From Lophium mytilinum (lineage: Eukaryota > Ascomycota > Dothideomycetes > Mytilinidiales > Mytilinidiaceae), in the NCBI GenBank assembly GCA_010093605.1, contig MU004192.1, positions 1,191,774-1,255,773 of the forward strand: 64,000 nt of DNA, given 5' to 3'. A program made the translations under genes and the position numbers. This document shows positions 36,711 to 48,844 of the stretch, one piece after another (position 1 is the first letter of the stretch; each line of letters begins with the position of its first letter). The notes below the pieces were generated by a model, which had not been told where the DNA came from, searched no databases, and was given only the letters and a program-made list of their open reading frames with translations.

Positions 36711-39254
36711 TCACCCTAACAACACTTGTTTTGCACAAAACGCCACTGAAATCATTTAGTCATCACAGCATTTCATCCCCAAAACGGTGTCCATTTCCAA
36801 CAGGATATTGATACAACAGGCTGGAGTAAGGATGCTCGGCAGGACACGCATGTCAACATCATTCGAACATCGTGCTAGCATGATCTTCACGGCACCACGT
36901 TATCAACATCATATTCGCGTATAGGCTTAGCGCGGTAAGGTAGCCTCCTGAATGACCCCGTAGCTATTGCCTCCATTGCGTCCCATCGCATCCGCTCAAA
37001 ATCCTTGGCTTCGACCAGATAGATACTGGGCGCTGATGACGAGGGCTGTTAATTTGTTCTGGTACGAAGACGTCGGAACAGTTGACGTTGAGTGAAGACG
37101 TCGGCTGAAGACGTTGAAGCCAAGATAGCCACCATCGCGACGGAGTGGAATGGCGTTGCGCCACAAGCCTCCACCTGCACCGTGGAACCTTCTACCCGGG
37201 CCAGCCACGCACCGGAAAGCCTTTGAGCCGCGAACAATAAACTCGATCCTCATTCCCAAAAGCAACTATCCTTTTCCATCCTCTCTTCTTCCGGCCACTG
37301 ATCTGTCCCAGCGCTGACATCATGCAAAGTTTTCCTCTAGTTCTACTCAAGCAAACAACAACAAAGTCATTGACCAGTTATATTCTATTGAATTTGTTCA
37401 ATGCAACCCAAACCTAATTTCAAATGGAAACAAATCTCGTTTACTATCCCCTCTCCCATCTCACCACCTCCCTGCCATCGGCATCTCATCACCCTCCCAG
37501 CTCCTCACATTCTTCAACGCCCTGCCCTCCCTCTCTCCCTTCTATCCCCCAGTCTGTCAATCACGTTCCCACATTCCAACCAACCCAAGACCTCCCCTAT
37601 CGTCAGATCCCCTCGCTATCCACGCCCCCTCTCTAGCTCAAACCGCAAACCAGCTTCTTCCACCAGCCGAGAGGTTATCTCAACACCTACCCATTAGCGC
37701 AGGACTCTCGCCCCGACTTGTCGAGACCTACTGCACAAACCAGCCCCGATTCCTCGTTTTGATAGACCACCAATTCTCAACTCGAAGACAGTTAGCATGG
37801 TATACAGAGAGAAGCTAGGCCCACGGATCTAGACTCCTCCGGCTTCTATTTCCGCGACTTCGAAAAACCAGCAACCGTCTCTGACAACAAACCATCAGAT
37901 CTAGTAGAACCGTTCAGTACCCACCTCTAGAAGCCGCGATGGCACGTAACAAAGTACACGGCACTTCCCTTACATCCTAATCCTCACGCTCAGGATTTCA
38001 AGCAGAGTTGTAAAGCGACAAGGTAGAAACTCAAGACGTCCTGCATAGTTGTTTGCCGATGCGGTAGAAAGCGTAACGAGCTATAGAATATAGATAAGAT
38101 GATTGAACTAACGTAAAGGCACCAACGGTAGTATGTGGAGACCGACTCAATTCCACAGCGACTTACTCCCCCTTACGCTTCTCACGGGCATCGAACTCAA
38201 CCTAATTCCTTTGGTCTAATCTAGGGTCTTAGGCAATAACATGCTGAACATGTTCCAAATTACGGGCTACGTCAAAAGTATGCCCAAATCGAGTTCTAAT
38301 CGCACGGACTGGCTCCACTTCGTACATCTCACCACGCCCAAATCTACCCCAAATCCACAGCCTGACATAGGCCGTCCTCCAATAGTATGCCCCAATCAAC
38401 ATCAAATCACAGGGACTGGCCCCACTTTATACATCTCACCACACCGAAATTCACCCCAAGTCCATGATCCGATATGAAGCGTTCTCCCAAAACATGCCAA
38501 AATCAACTTCAAATCACACCGACTGGCTCCACTTTATACATCTCAACACCGCTAGATGTACCCGCAATCTGGGGTCTGATATGGACTGTCCAGCAATGAC
38601 CATGTCTGAATGTTTGAACTCGGAATGGCGGAGATATTAGAAGATGTGGTATGCAAAGTATTGGATTTCTCGCCTCTGTAGAGGGAGGCGTGGTGGTATC
38701 GACAACTCTAACTGCCTATGATATCCCCTCATCACGTCTTCTCAGATCCCCTTTTTCTGTCTGTCCATCCTACACTCCCCCTTCTCCTCCCCACCCCGAT
38801 GTGAACGCGCCACCCAAATGCCACCGACCAACGCCAGACCCATCACGCCCCAGACCCAAGAAAAGCAAGATGCCAAGATGCCTCTACCATACAGACCACT
38901 CCTGCCGTTCCAAATGTCTGTGAAACCCAGAACGCCGCTGATATGCAACACGAAAAAGTAGAGAAAGCAGGCTAGCTAGCGCTCAAAAATGCCGCTTGGT
39001 AGGAGTACGCACCTCGCCGGATGCCAGAGAAATTATGTTGACTTCGAACCCCCAAAAGTCCTCCGAAAAGAAGAAAGATGAAAAAGTCTAGGATATGCAA
39101 ATCGCGGCCGTAGACGTCGTTTCGCGCGCGCGGCTTTCCGCGCTCGAGGCGGCGGTGGGTGGGGTATCGTATGTATCTTTTGTACACTTGCGCGCAAGAC
39201 CACAGCCGTTGTCGGAAACCGAATGGAACGAGATGAACGGACAAGTCCACCCCA
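36711..39254. other. intergenic interval right of the AT-rich block
   Basis: Composition returns to normal and CA/TG are common. No convincing gene is present. Minus-strand frames at 36964-37265 and plus-strand frames at 37401-37697 and 38651-38923 lack domains. A strongly pyrimidine-rich tract at about 37,435-37,640 resembles a fungal leader or promoter without a following gene. A triple tandem repeat at 38.28-38.60 kb is listed separately. Confidence 0.55.
38283..38603. repeat. three tandem copies of a 107-bp unit
   Basis: Copies start at 38,283, 38,390 and 38,497, an exact 107-bp period. Each holds CGGACTGGCTCCACTT-like, then TACATCTCACCAC, ACCCCAA and a final ATG-like end. Identity is roughly 75-80% by eye, falling in the third copy. 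A 78-codon plus-strand frame crosses it only because the unit is nearly in phase (107 is not a multiple of three), so it is not coding. Confidence 0.85.
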
Positions 39255-40538
39255 TCAAGGCACCTCCTTCTGATTCTGCGGCTCCTTCACCGCCGCCTTC
39301 TCCTCCTCCGTCAGCGCCACCAACTCCGCGCCCACAATCTTAAACCCCTTCGCATCCACAATATGATTCGGGCTCTGCTCAATATAATGCTCATGCATGC
39401 GCGGCACGAAGTACTGCATCACCTGATCCGACAGCGCCTTCAGCGGCAGCTGCTTATCGACCCAAAAGTGCCGCACAAACGCGCCCTTACACCCCCCGCG
39501 GCCAGCAGCCTCCGGCGCGCCATTCGCCTCCACGCACGGCAGCACCTTAATATCCTCGGGCCGGTCAAAATCATAGCGGATATGGTTCCCAAACGCCGCC
39601 TGCTCGTGCGCCCACTCGAAGCCCCAGCGCGCGCAGTCGGTATACCGCGTGTCCGACGGGCACTCGGCCCACGCCTTGTACATCTCCTGCGTGCGCGCGC
39701 TCTGCTGCGCGATGACGAAGCCCGTGTTGACGTAGCGGTTGCCGCGGGTGTCGTAGTTCTGCGCTTCGTCCGGGTCGATGGACATGGCGACGAGGTTTTC
39801 CGCCGTGATGTTCCAGTAGTTCATCAGCCATTCGAGCGGGATGTGCGGGTAGTGGAACATGACGTCGGAGTCCATGAAGGCGACGAAGTCGTGCGTTTTG
39901 AGCGCTTCTTTCATCATGGGCACTTTTACCCATGTGCCCCAGCGGTCCGGGTAGTCGGGGGCGCGGATGAATTTGTAGTCGTAGCCGTGGATTTTGGCTG
40001 GGGACTGTTAGCTACGAGACTGGGATTTGGAGGGGAAGGGAGGTGGGAGCGTACCAAACATGTAGTGGCTCAGCATGCCGGCTGTCAGTGACCGCGCGTC
40101 ATGCCACTCCATCTTGTCTTTGTTCATGATCTGCCCGGGCCCGTCCAGCGGCCGACTGTCGATATCCAATATGAGCACCCTCTTCCCCAGCGGCTTCGTG
40201 AATCGCGGCGGGCCCGGCAGCTGGTAGACGTCGCCGTCCTCGTCGGTGAAGTTGGCCGCGGTGATGGGTTGCAGCATGGGCCCGTATATCAAGCGGAGCA
40301 CCTCGTCCATGGCATTGGTAGCATTCACAGGCGCCGGCGGCGGTCTGCTCGCAAGTTAGCAGTGGTCTTTCTCGGCGCGCGCGCTGTGTCAGAAATCTCA
40401 CGGTAAGGGCTCGTAGCTGGCGGAGAAGAAGGCGTTGTTCCAGGCGAAGTAGGTAAAAGCGAACATGGTGAGCCCCATGGAGCACAGCAGCAGGCGCCCA
40501 TACCGCCCGTGGCTTAATTGGTGCATGTTGAAGGACAT
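39255..40538 (-). CDS. type II membrane glycosyltransferase (GT-A fold, DXD)
   Basis: Exons 40538-40402, 40344-40055 and 39997-39255 join in frame to 389 aa. The ATG at 40538 is the first in-frame ATG. The open frame extends upstream without one (TTG at 40703), so an additional 5' exon is possible. Residues 15-33 form a single membrane anchor after a short basic tail, typical of Golgi enzymes. The catalytic part shows VLILDIDSRP, an AKIHGYDYKFI segment, then WVKVPMMKEAL, FVAFMDSDVMF (DSD at 185-187, metal/nucleotide-sugar site) and RYVNTGFVIAQQS. This resembles fungal nucleotide-diphospho-sugar transferases near GT34-type alpha-glycosyltransferases. The sugar, acceptor and exact CAZy family cannot be set from sequence reading alone. 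Confidence 0.82.
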
Positions 40539-42605
40539 ATATGAGGGTGCCGCGACGTCGCTGGCAGGGCGGTTCTTGTTCTCTCTAAGGTCGCGCTCGG
40601 GACGATCGGAGGTGAATGCTTGCTTGTCTGAAGGCGGTACTCCGGGAGTCGGGACGCTACCAAGGTACTGCGATGGCGCGCCCAGGCTTTGTGGAGGATA
40701 CAAAGGCAGGGGATTCCGGTGTTTGTCGAGGGGTCACCGCACAAAGGAGGGCGGTGCGGGCCTTTGGATGCGTCGGTATGGGCGTTTGGGGGTTGGTAGC
40801 CAGCACAAGGGGCTCATGGGCATCTTAAGGCCACAATTTCTCGTCTTGCGGGTGAGCGAGACGGGTAAGCCCTTGCGCCTCCCTCCGCGCCGCTCACCTG
40901 CCCGCGGCGGAGCCTAAACCACACATCCAGGGCACCCATGCACAGTTGGATGTCTTTGAGGTCTCTTCACTGTGCGAGCTGTGGGATCAGTTGTTGGTTG
41001 CGTAGAGTGCAGGGTCTCGCTGGAATGCGCCGTGCCACGCGGTAGCTGGCAGCCATACATGCGGTACAGCAATCTTCCTGCTCTCATTCCACACATACTT
41101 AGGTATCGTGCATCTGCCGGTCGGTAATCTATCTCCCTGGACCCCTAGATCGCCAGATGCCGCTGACGAAACACCCGTCCAGCCAATGAACAGCTGCACG
41201 CTCAGCCATCGAGCAGGGGCTGAACACCCAATTTTAGCATTCGGCACTCCCCCTGTTGCGATCCATGGATACGGGAATAGAAAACCGGCGCAGCTTGGCG
41301 CATTAGTAGCTAGTGCGGCGCTAAAGCTGTGTAAATCCTGCACCTCTCTCGCCTTCTCACTGCAGAGCTAGTCTGGCGCACAGCAAAGACGTCTACGTAA
41401 CCTTCTTCACGGGCGACAAAAGCTAACTTCTAGGGTAGGCAGAACCGGGAATCAGCCTTACATACGTGTTCGCTACTTAAATCTTCTTTCGTTCGAGTTT
41501 GGACAGCACTCGCTGCACAGGGATTTGTGTTGGTCTGAGCATGAAGAACCCACTTCACACCCACGCTTGAGGCATAAGATCATTTAAGCTCACCACAGTA
41601 ATGCTTACCTAGACCGCTCAGACCCCTCATAGGGCTGTGATCTTAATAGGGCGAGTTTCAGGATCCAACCTTCGTGAAGGTGATTTTCGGAGTCCTCTAT
41701 GATGCCGCCCCGGTTAGGCCGCTCCTCTCTGACCATGTGCATATATTTGCCAGGTAGCATGAACCACAAGTGCCCGCGTCCCAAATGCCAAGGTTTCACC
41801 TAGAGGCGATGGATTGATCAGGCGCGGGCTGCGAGATTCGGCCTTCGGTCCAATCCTGTACCATCATGCCACTTAGCTCGTATCATTCCACCAGAAACCT
41901 TGCCAATGGCCCTTCTCCATACCCCGCTCTCGATTCCTCATACGGGGCGAGTACGTATGCATCTCAAAAGCAGGCACAGTCTAAGAGCGACAGCCCAAGT
42001 TCACAGTCATGGCAAGTGACTACTTCGTACAGGCTGCAAGGTCTAAGGTGTAAGATGTAACGACGGCGGCTCGTATTACAGCGGACAGGGGCTCGGTACT
42101 CCGCGATTACCCTACCATGTACGCTGATTGGGAGAGAGGAGAATATCCTCTGACTCCAGAACGTTGCTCTGCGTAAAAGAATGTCACGGTAGTAAGCGTT
42201 TTCGGGAGGGTGAACTCAAATCGTCTTCCAGATGGTACAGATATTCGGCGTCTTTGTGTCACCAAGCTGGTAACCATTCAGGGGAGTAGCGAGTATCTTG
42301 GGGCCGTCCTCTCCCCTGTTGAATTTCAATGTCTGGTGCCGCGTAGCCCAACGTCTCGATTGAGTGAAAGCGAAGAAGTTCGACTGGCGCCAGGACGCTA
42401 CCGCGGGCATACGTAATCCATGATACTTGAGTCTAGACGGCGTCGTTTAGCTTCCTTCGGGATCCAGTACCGCAGTGCGATCCATAGGGAAGCCATCTTT
42501 CAGAATGACCCTCAGCTTTGTGCTCTCTTTCGCTGTACTGGGTCCCGTCATTTCATGATTGCACAACAACGACAAAAGCTTGTGTAATCCTCGAAGCCTG
42601 CAACG
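40539..42605. other. 2 kb intergenic interval, no gene seen
   Basis: This is the upstream region of the glycosyltransferase and the 3' side of the Zn2Cys6 gene. Frames at 40465-40917 plus, 40987-41343 minus and 41866-42060 plus have no recognisable domain or splice partners. The open frame continuing upstream of the glycosyltransferase ATG to about 40,745 could be an extra coding segment if a 5' exon exists. Confidence 0.55.
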
Positions 42606-44754
42606 CTACAGCAATCTCAAGAGCTCCAGATCCTTCGCTATACCCGGACTGAGCGGTGCGCAATGCTCCAGCATCTCCATCATCTCTCGCGTCCAATCTT
42701 CCCATCCTGCTGGCAACGTCTGCCTTAGCCTTTGATCAGAACAGTGCGAAACAGCATAAAATTGCAAAATCTGCCCGAAGAATTGGGAGCACCATCCGAA
42801 CTTGAGAGGCTGTGAACTTCTCATCTGTCGACAGAGACCGATCGTCGCTGGCCAGTGCATTGCTGCTTTGAGGCCGTCTTGGACTACCCAGAGATCATCG
42901 TCTGTGGCTAGATTCGGGGAGTGCAGTGCTTTGTAGAGAAACGGACGGCTGGCGTGGAATTTTGCGACGAGATAACGGCCCTTCAGCATGGCTTTTGCGA
43001 CTACATGAGCTGGGCTCGGTGGGCGTTCATCGTCATCATCCTCGAGGGCGAACTGTAGAGCTGGAGGAAGGTTTGTGCGCCATTGGTCCAGTTGGTGCTG
43101 GAGCTCTGATGTGACAGCAGGAGGTGGGAAGTCCCCTTTCTCCGAATAAAAGTACAAGCTGTGCCTAATTCGAGTGAGGATGATCCGATGCGCAACCTGA
43201 GCAAGGAAATGGAAGTTGAAAAATGAGTCGTCTTCAAGCGATGCTTGGCGTCCAGACTCCATTCGCGGTCGAGGGAAGGGCGTAAACTTCGGGATCGGTA
43301 CCTCCGCCTCATAGTGCGCAAGCCCACTCAAAGGAAGATTCAGCTCTTGTATCAGTATTGTCTCATACATGAGAATGTTCCAGAACACTCTCGACTTCAT
43401 GTCTCCGTCCCAGCTGTCGTAGTTCCCAAACTGGTTCCTTTTCAGTAGGGTCAAACAACACAAGGCAGCTCGATTAAACATGGTCCAGGAGTCAATGGGT
43501 CGAACGGTTTGAGTGTAGTAGACACCAGAGAGCACATAGAACTGGGCGTTCTGAAGGTCATTGTCGCACAATAGAAAGCCAGTCCTCTTGCGTGCTTCAT
43601 TGAAGAATCGTAGTCCAGGCGGGTCTTCTGCGAAGACTTCGTGCCATTCTGGACATTGGTATGAGGTGTCTGTGGATCCTTGGCCTGGCAAGCTGTAATC
43701 CCCTTCTTGGTATGCTTTGACAGCCAAGCATCCTAAGGTGAGTACATTCAAGACTAGACAAGTCTCAATATCGTATGCGAAATCGTTTTCCATGGCAATA
43801 CCAAGGGTCGATGTGAAGAAGTGAAACTTGTCGAGGACAGGAGTATTACGATTGAACACTGCGAAATAAGCATCGGCAAGACCTTTGATTAAAGATAGTG
43901 GTAGCTTGCTGAGCCATCGTTCGCCAGCATCGAGTGGATACGGAACGATGCCCATCGCAAGCGGAGGGCGATGAGTTTCGAGCTCGATGAGGTAGTCGCG
44001 GCTCAGATTTTCCGATGCTGTTAGCACACTGCGCGGAAGAAGCTTTTTGATTGCCGGCCATCGTAGAACTCGGTGCTGGCTGAAAGAAATTGGCAGTAGA
44101 CGTCCAACAAGAGAAGAGCGTCGCACTAGAGGATGCCCTTCGTCATTGGTTCCCGGGGAAAGTTCGTCCAGGTCATTGATAGTCTCGTGAGCATCATGAA
44201 CCAAAAGACTGCTACTTCGCGCTGGCACCGTTGCCGAGGAGAAAGGCTGTGATGTTACAGATTGTGGAGAGTCTTGGTCGACAATCTGAGTAATCGAAGC
44301 AGCCTTGGGAGAACTGTGTATGTAGCTAGTCAAGTCTTCGATCTTGATTTCTAATCGTCGAATCGCGTTTATGGCAACGCTCATCGATTGATCCTTCTTC
44401 GTCACTCGAGGCTCCGGATACACGCATGGCGTACTCAGCCCTCGAGATCTGCATTGGCCGCATTTTGGTCGGTCTTCATCACATCTCGTTTTTTTTATCC
44501 GACAAGTGTCACAAGCCTGCAAAAGTCCAGAATTAGAAATTGAAAATCCGCAGAGGCATACCGGAACTCACTAATGTCGCCATGAACGTCCTGGGACGTT
44601 TGAGGTCACCCCCATCTTGACCATCCTCGCTAGCTGCCTTTCCTTGATTGCTGTCACCTTGTGATGTTGGATTTTTGTGGCTGGTTTCTGGTGCCTGTCG
44701 ATCGGGACTCCGTGACGTGGTGTCAATGGCGGACTTGTGAGAGCGCTTGGTCAT
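42606..44754 (-). CDS. Zn2Cys6 fungal transcription factor
   Basis: Exons 44754-44572 and 44516-42606 (55-nt intron) give 697 aa. The intron falls immediately before the zinc cluster, so exon 1 supplies the basic N-terminus ending FMATL. The cluster follows directly: CDTCRIKKTRCDEDRPKCGQC, completed by RSRGLSTPC, a C-x2-C-x6-C-x6-C-x2-C-x8-C binuclear zinc motif. A short linker and coiled-coil-like segment (NAIRRLEIKIEDLTSYI) would give dimerisation. Residues about 230-560 match the fungal-specific middle homology region (ALCCLTLLKRNQFGNYDSWDGDMKSRVFWNILMYE is the typical block; no long quote needed). It is likely a nuclear activator or repressor of a metabolic pathway. No co-located pathway genes identify the target. 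The neighbouring gene fragment at 44.9 kb is head-to-head with it. Confidence 0.92.
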
Positions 44755-44889
44755 AGCATAGTATTAGTCGCATCCTACCGCTTGATTATGAAATGGCTGC
44801 GGTTTGCTGTAGAGTGACTCGAGACGGAAGAAAGGAACCTCGGAGAATCCGGGGAAACCTGACTAATCACCGTCCAAACTTGCCGTTAA

Positions 44890-45120
44890 ACCCTCCACGC
44901 AGGCGGGGCCTTACACTACCTCACCTTCTACCTCGCCCTAAACGCGCCTCCAATCGACCTCGAGGAGTACGACAAACTACTTCAGAACCAAGATCATTAC
45001 AGCGGAGAGCCACGTCTCAAAACCACTGAAATCCCTCGTCGGGGTTATCCTATCGATCTCTCCTGGGAAGATTGGATGCAGAGATACAATGCCAAAAGCT
45101 GGCGCGGGGGCGACATCTAG
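44890..45120 (+). pseudogene. 3' fragment of an unrecognised gene
   Basis: A plus-strand frame opens after a TAA at 44887 and runs 76 codons to TAG at 45118. Its composition is convincingly coding: AGGALHYLTFYLALNAPPID, then EEYDKLLQNQDHYSGEP, RRGYPIDLSWEDWMQRY and the end KSWRGGDI. There is no ATG near the start. CACGCAG at 44,896-44,902 could be a splice acceptor, but only about 140 bases separate the fragment from the divergent Zn2Cys6 ATG, too little room for the rest of a gene. It is best read as a truncated last exon. The protein family is not recognised. Confidence 0.5.
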
Positions 45121-45440
45121 ATTTATCATTCGCACACTTACAGCCGTTGTAACCCTACCTATCTAGTATACCTGTGGCATTTTGTTTACTGGATGCATCT
45201 AGAGGCTGTGACTTGATTCTATATGTATACCTAGAAAGTGTAACGGTTTAAATCACCGAGTCCAGAACATACTTTATTACGAATTTGTATATCAACTCAC
45301 TACTCGGGCTTAAGGTTAGCGTAGTACCCCTTAGCCCGTTGCATTCGTCTCTATAATGTCAATCAGGTTAAAAACAATAGAAAGCTTCAAGTAATGAGAG
45401 CAGTAGCGAGATATCTCGCCCTCTAGGCTTGTCGTACACT
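45121..45440. other. intergenic interval, no gene seen
   Basis: It is AT-rich with no coding-like frame, lying between the truncated fragment and the 45.4 kb repeat cores. Confidence 0.5.
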
Positions 45441-45446
45441 AACCTA

Positions 45447-45845
45447 GCACCGCCCGGGGTCCTGTAGTACATTAGAAGAGATTGGAAAAATACAGTTTTA
45501 ACAAGACTTAAAGCCTTGCGGGCCACCTCAAGCGGTGTTAGACTGTCCCTTTAAAGTGTGCTTAATAGAAAGTCCAGGCACCGCCTGGGGTCCTGTAATA
45601 CATTATAAGAGGTCGGAAAAGAGCAGCTCTAATAAAATTACAAGCATTGCAGGCCACCCGAACGGTGTCAGACTATCCTTTGACACAGTATGTTCAGAAA
45701 GTTTGAGCGTGTGCGTATACTAGTCTAGCACCGCCTGGGGTCCTATAGTCCATCATAAGAGATCAGAAAGGACAGTTCTCACAAAATTAAAAGCATTGCG
45801 GGCCACCTCAAACGGTTTCGAACATTCCCTTTACACAGTCAACGA
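45447..45845. repeat. three copies of a 91-nt core bounded by GCACCGC / CGGTGT
   Basis: Cores lie at 45,447-45,538, 45,578-45,668 and 45,728-45,818. Each starts GCACCGCC(C/T)GGGGTCCT and contains AAGAG(A/G)T(T/C)(G/A)GAAA, then GC(A/C)TTGC(G/A)GGCCACC, and ends near CGGTGT (CGGTTT in copy 3). Core length is constant (91-92 nt) while the spacers are 39 and 59 nt. Homology continues about 20 nt past each core (GACTGTCCCTTT-like). The ends are complementary (GCACCG with CGGTGT), so each core can close into a stem. The array lies 45-445 nt downstream of the GH81 stop codon. Confidence 0.8.
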
Positions 45846-45891
45846 ATCATCCACCCCAATGTCAACATGATATCCAGGCTTCACCCAACAT

Positions 45892-48844
45892 CTACTCCGC
45901 ACCCCCCAACGCCGCACAAAACGCCAAATACCACGTCCGACTGGCTCCGCCATCAATCAACCCATAATCAAACCCGCTCTTCGCGAAGAAGTTATACGCC
46001 GCCTTCGGATCTACCAGCGCGTAGTCCGCCCACAGCACGCCGCGCCAGCCACCCGCAACGCTATCCACGCGCCCGTTGCTGAAGTAAGTGTTCCATTCCT
46101 CGTTGACGAAGTCCTTGGAGCGGATATATGAGGTCGCCGGGCTGATGGGGAGCATGTGGATGCCCTGGATGAACTCAGGGGCCGTGCCGAAGTAGGTAGC
46201 GTGGTCGACTTTGTTCTCGAAGAGGATGCCGGTGACTTTGTTGCCGATGATCTCGGCGGGCTGGTTTGTGTTGTTGGAGGCGAGGAGGAAGTAGGCGGGG
46301 AAGGTGCGTGCTTGGATGGCGAGCATGAGGTTGCCTGTCAGATGGGATTAGTATGAGTTCTAATTAGGAAGAGGCATATTCTGTGCAGTACCTCGCATCT
46401 CCATGTTCTTATCTCCTATCGCTTTCCCCCACATCTTGATACTAAGACTGGCCAAAGCGTCCTCACTCGTGCTCTCTTGGTCTTTCCCGTCGCCGCTCTC
46501 GAACAGTCCCTTCGCCCAGCTGTGGCCCATCCACCAGTCAAATGACCGGGAGAAAGGAAAGAACTGTGGGTTGTCCGTGTAGCTGTTCGCAAAGTCTTTG
46601 ACCAGCATATTGACCCAGACCTTGTTCTGTCCATTGTTGATAGTCAACCAGGCAGGATCGAGAGTCGCGATGATAGCGGCGGCATAGACAAAATAGCCGT
46701 AGTGGAAATGGTGGTCGTTGTAGTACGTGTTCCCGAAGTCTGCGCCGGGATCCTTGTACCCGCCCGTGGTTATCACACCTCGCCAGCTCTCATCGTACGT
46801 CAACGGCGCTGCCTGCTTGTTCTGCACAAAGCGGTCAAACTCGACTTTGAGCTTGTCGAGTGACTGCGAGTAGAGAGCTGGCTTCGGGTTGTTGGCCAGG
46901 TCGTATAGAGTCCAGACGATCATTGCGAACTTGCAGACGCCTTTGCCGCTGAAGTACATGCTGTCTAGGTTGCATTGTTTGCTCATGTCAACATTTAGCT
47001 CGTCTGCAGCTGCTGAAGAAATTGCAGAGATGGCTTTGGATGAGAGTGCGGTGCGCTTCTGATGCAACATAGAACGCTTGATCGTCATTGCTGTGGGCCC
47101 AAAATCGATAGCCTCAGGTAGGTTGGGCTCGAGAAGCGTCATGCGATCCGCTTGAATGGCAGTCGCAAAGCCTTTGCTAGTTGTAGCAAAGCGAATTGAT
47201 GTTTTGGCGGCAGCCGTTACGGGGTCAAATGAATCAACATGGTGAGGGAGCGCAAACATGATGAGAGGCTTGGAGGTGTTGCCGCCTTTGGACCATATGA
47301 AGGTATATGATCCAGTCGTACCACCGCCGTTCTGTACAGACGCAGAGGCTGTAATGGTGGCGCCTGTGGCATAGACGCCGGCAGAACGGTCGTATATGCT
47401 TTCCTCGGCTGCACCGCTAATACAGCGGACAATTTGAATGATGCCGTTGAAGTGGGCAGGCCCCAAAAAGGTGGTATTCGGCTTAGAAGGGTCTCTCTGG
47501 AAGCCAGCTGAGTTGTAGGTTCCATTGGGGGTCACATAGATGAGCCATGTGTTATTGTCTTCAAGGAGCACTCGATACTTGACTGTTGAGCCCATTGTAA
47601 TGGGTGCATCGATGGTGCGGTATTGCACGTGGCTCTGTATAGACGGAGTAGCTCCTTTATACACTCCCGTGATCATTCCAGCTCCTTGGACCACAGGGAC
47701 TGTGATGAGCGGACTTGCGCCAGCGGCTGGACAAAGATTTGCGTTCACGGTCAGGGCTTGGTGATTATCGGTTGTTAGGGTCGTAGAAGGTCCCAGTTCA
47801 GTGGCGGATAGGATCATGGAGTGTATGCCGATAGGATTGAGGTAGTATTGATGCGGAATACCGTCAGGGCTGAAGACAATCTGCCTCCGGTCAAGCTGAA
47901 CAATCCCCATACCCCAGCTTTGTGCATTCCCTCCGCCATGGACCCATTGCAGCGAGTAGGGGTGAGTCCACACAGGTTGGGTCTGGCTTCCAAGAAACCA
48001 GTTTGCGTAGAACTTGTTCGTTTGGAGTGGCCTGTTGAGATCCCCGACCATGTTCGTCCGGGGAGCCGGGTGGGAGGCATTATGAGGGATCTGAGGCGGG
48101 GCCGGGCTACCATCGATGAGGGTGAACAGATTGTCGGAAGCCATGGCGGACTTTCGGGTTGTTTGAGATGCTAGCGGTGTGCTCTTGCTGATTGAGGAAG
48201 GAGAAAGATGAGTACTAGATGTCGAGGTTGAAGGAGAAGTAATAGAAGCAGAGGATGTAGTGTTGATGGTAAAGTTGGAGCTTGAGAAAGAGAGATCACT
48301 CGTAGGGATAGTCTAAGAAGGCGCGAAGTGTCAGTTTGATTCGCTATACGTGGCGCATCAGCGCCGATGAGAAGCCACGAAGTAACCCGGGGCAAAACCA
48401 CGCATTGTCTTGCTGTAGCAACAGTGAATGCATAATCCAGAGAGAGAGCCATCTCGCACATTTCTGATGTCGGACGCAATAATCCACGCTATTCCAAAGA
48501 GCTCACAGTGTATTCGTATGAGACCACCGTAACGCAGTACTTAACTCTAAAAAACATGTCCTACTCACAGTTGCCTTATACTTCTCAGTACTCGTCGTCC
48601 TTGAAGGCTGTTTCGAAGTCGAAATCGAGCCCGTCCACTCACACAGAATGCTCCCAGATCCACACGTCGGAATCAACTTCGTTGTTTTAGACTCACAAAT
48701 CGTAGTCCTTGCAACCACAGTCGTCGTAACTCTAACGTATGCCTCGTCGTCCAGGAGTGGATACGCAGATATGCTAGCGACCTGCGCCAATATCAGTACG
48801 AATGCGCCAGAAAACATGGCTCGCCGCGTCTTTCTGAAAACCAT
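45892..48844 (-). CDS. secreted endo-beta-1,3-glucanase, GH81
   Basis: Exons 48844-48569, 48312-46392 and 46334-45892 join in frame to 879 aa, a normal length for fungal GH81. A signal peptide lies within residues 1-28 (MFSGAFVLILAQVASISA follows a short basic start). Residues 30-150 are Thr/Ser-rich (linker, probably O-glycosylated). The GH81 body starts near residue 155 (NLFTLIDGSPAPPQIP) with LQTNKFYANWFLGSQTQPVW. The catalytic half has YYNDHHFHYGYFVYAAA (about 622-638) and DQESTSED (about 704-711), the conserved acidic block. The enzyme cleaves beta-1,3-glucan in the wall, usually for septum dissolution, autolysis or mycoparasitism. The 243-nt second gap (48568-48313) is long and could hide a small exon. 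The 57-nt intron 46391-46335 is clear. Confidence 0.92.

Noticed and set aside
39363-40091. 242-codon plus-strand ORF
   Set aside because: Antisense shadow of the glycosyltransferase.
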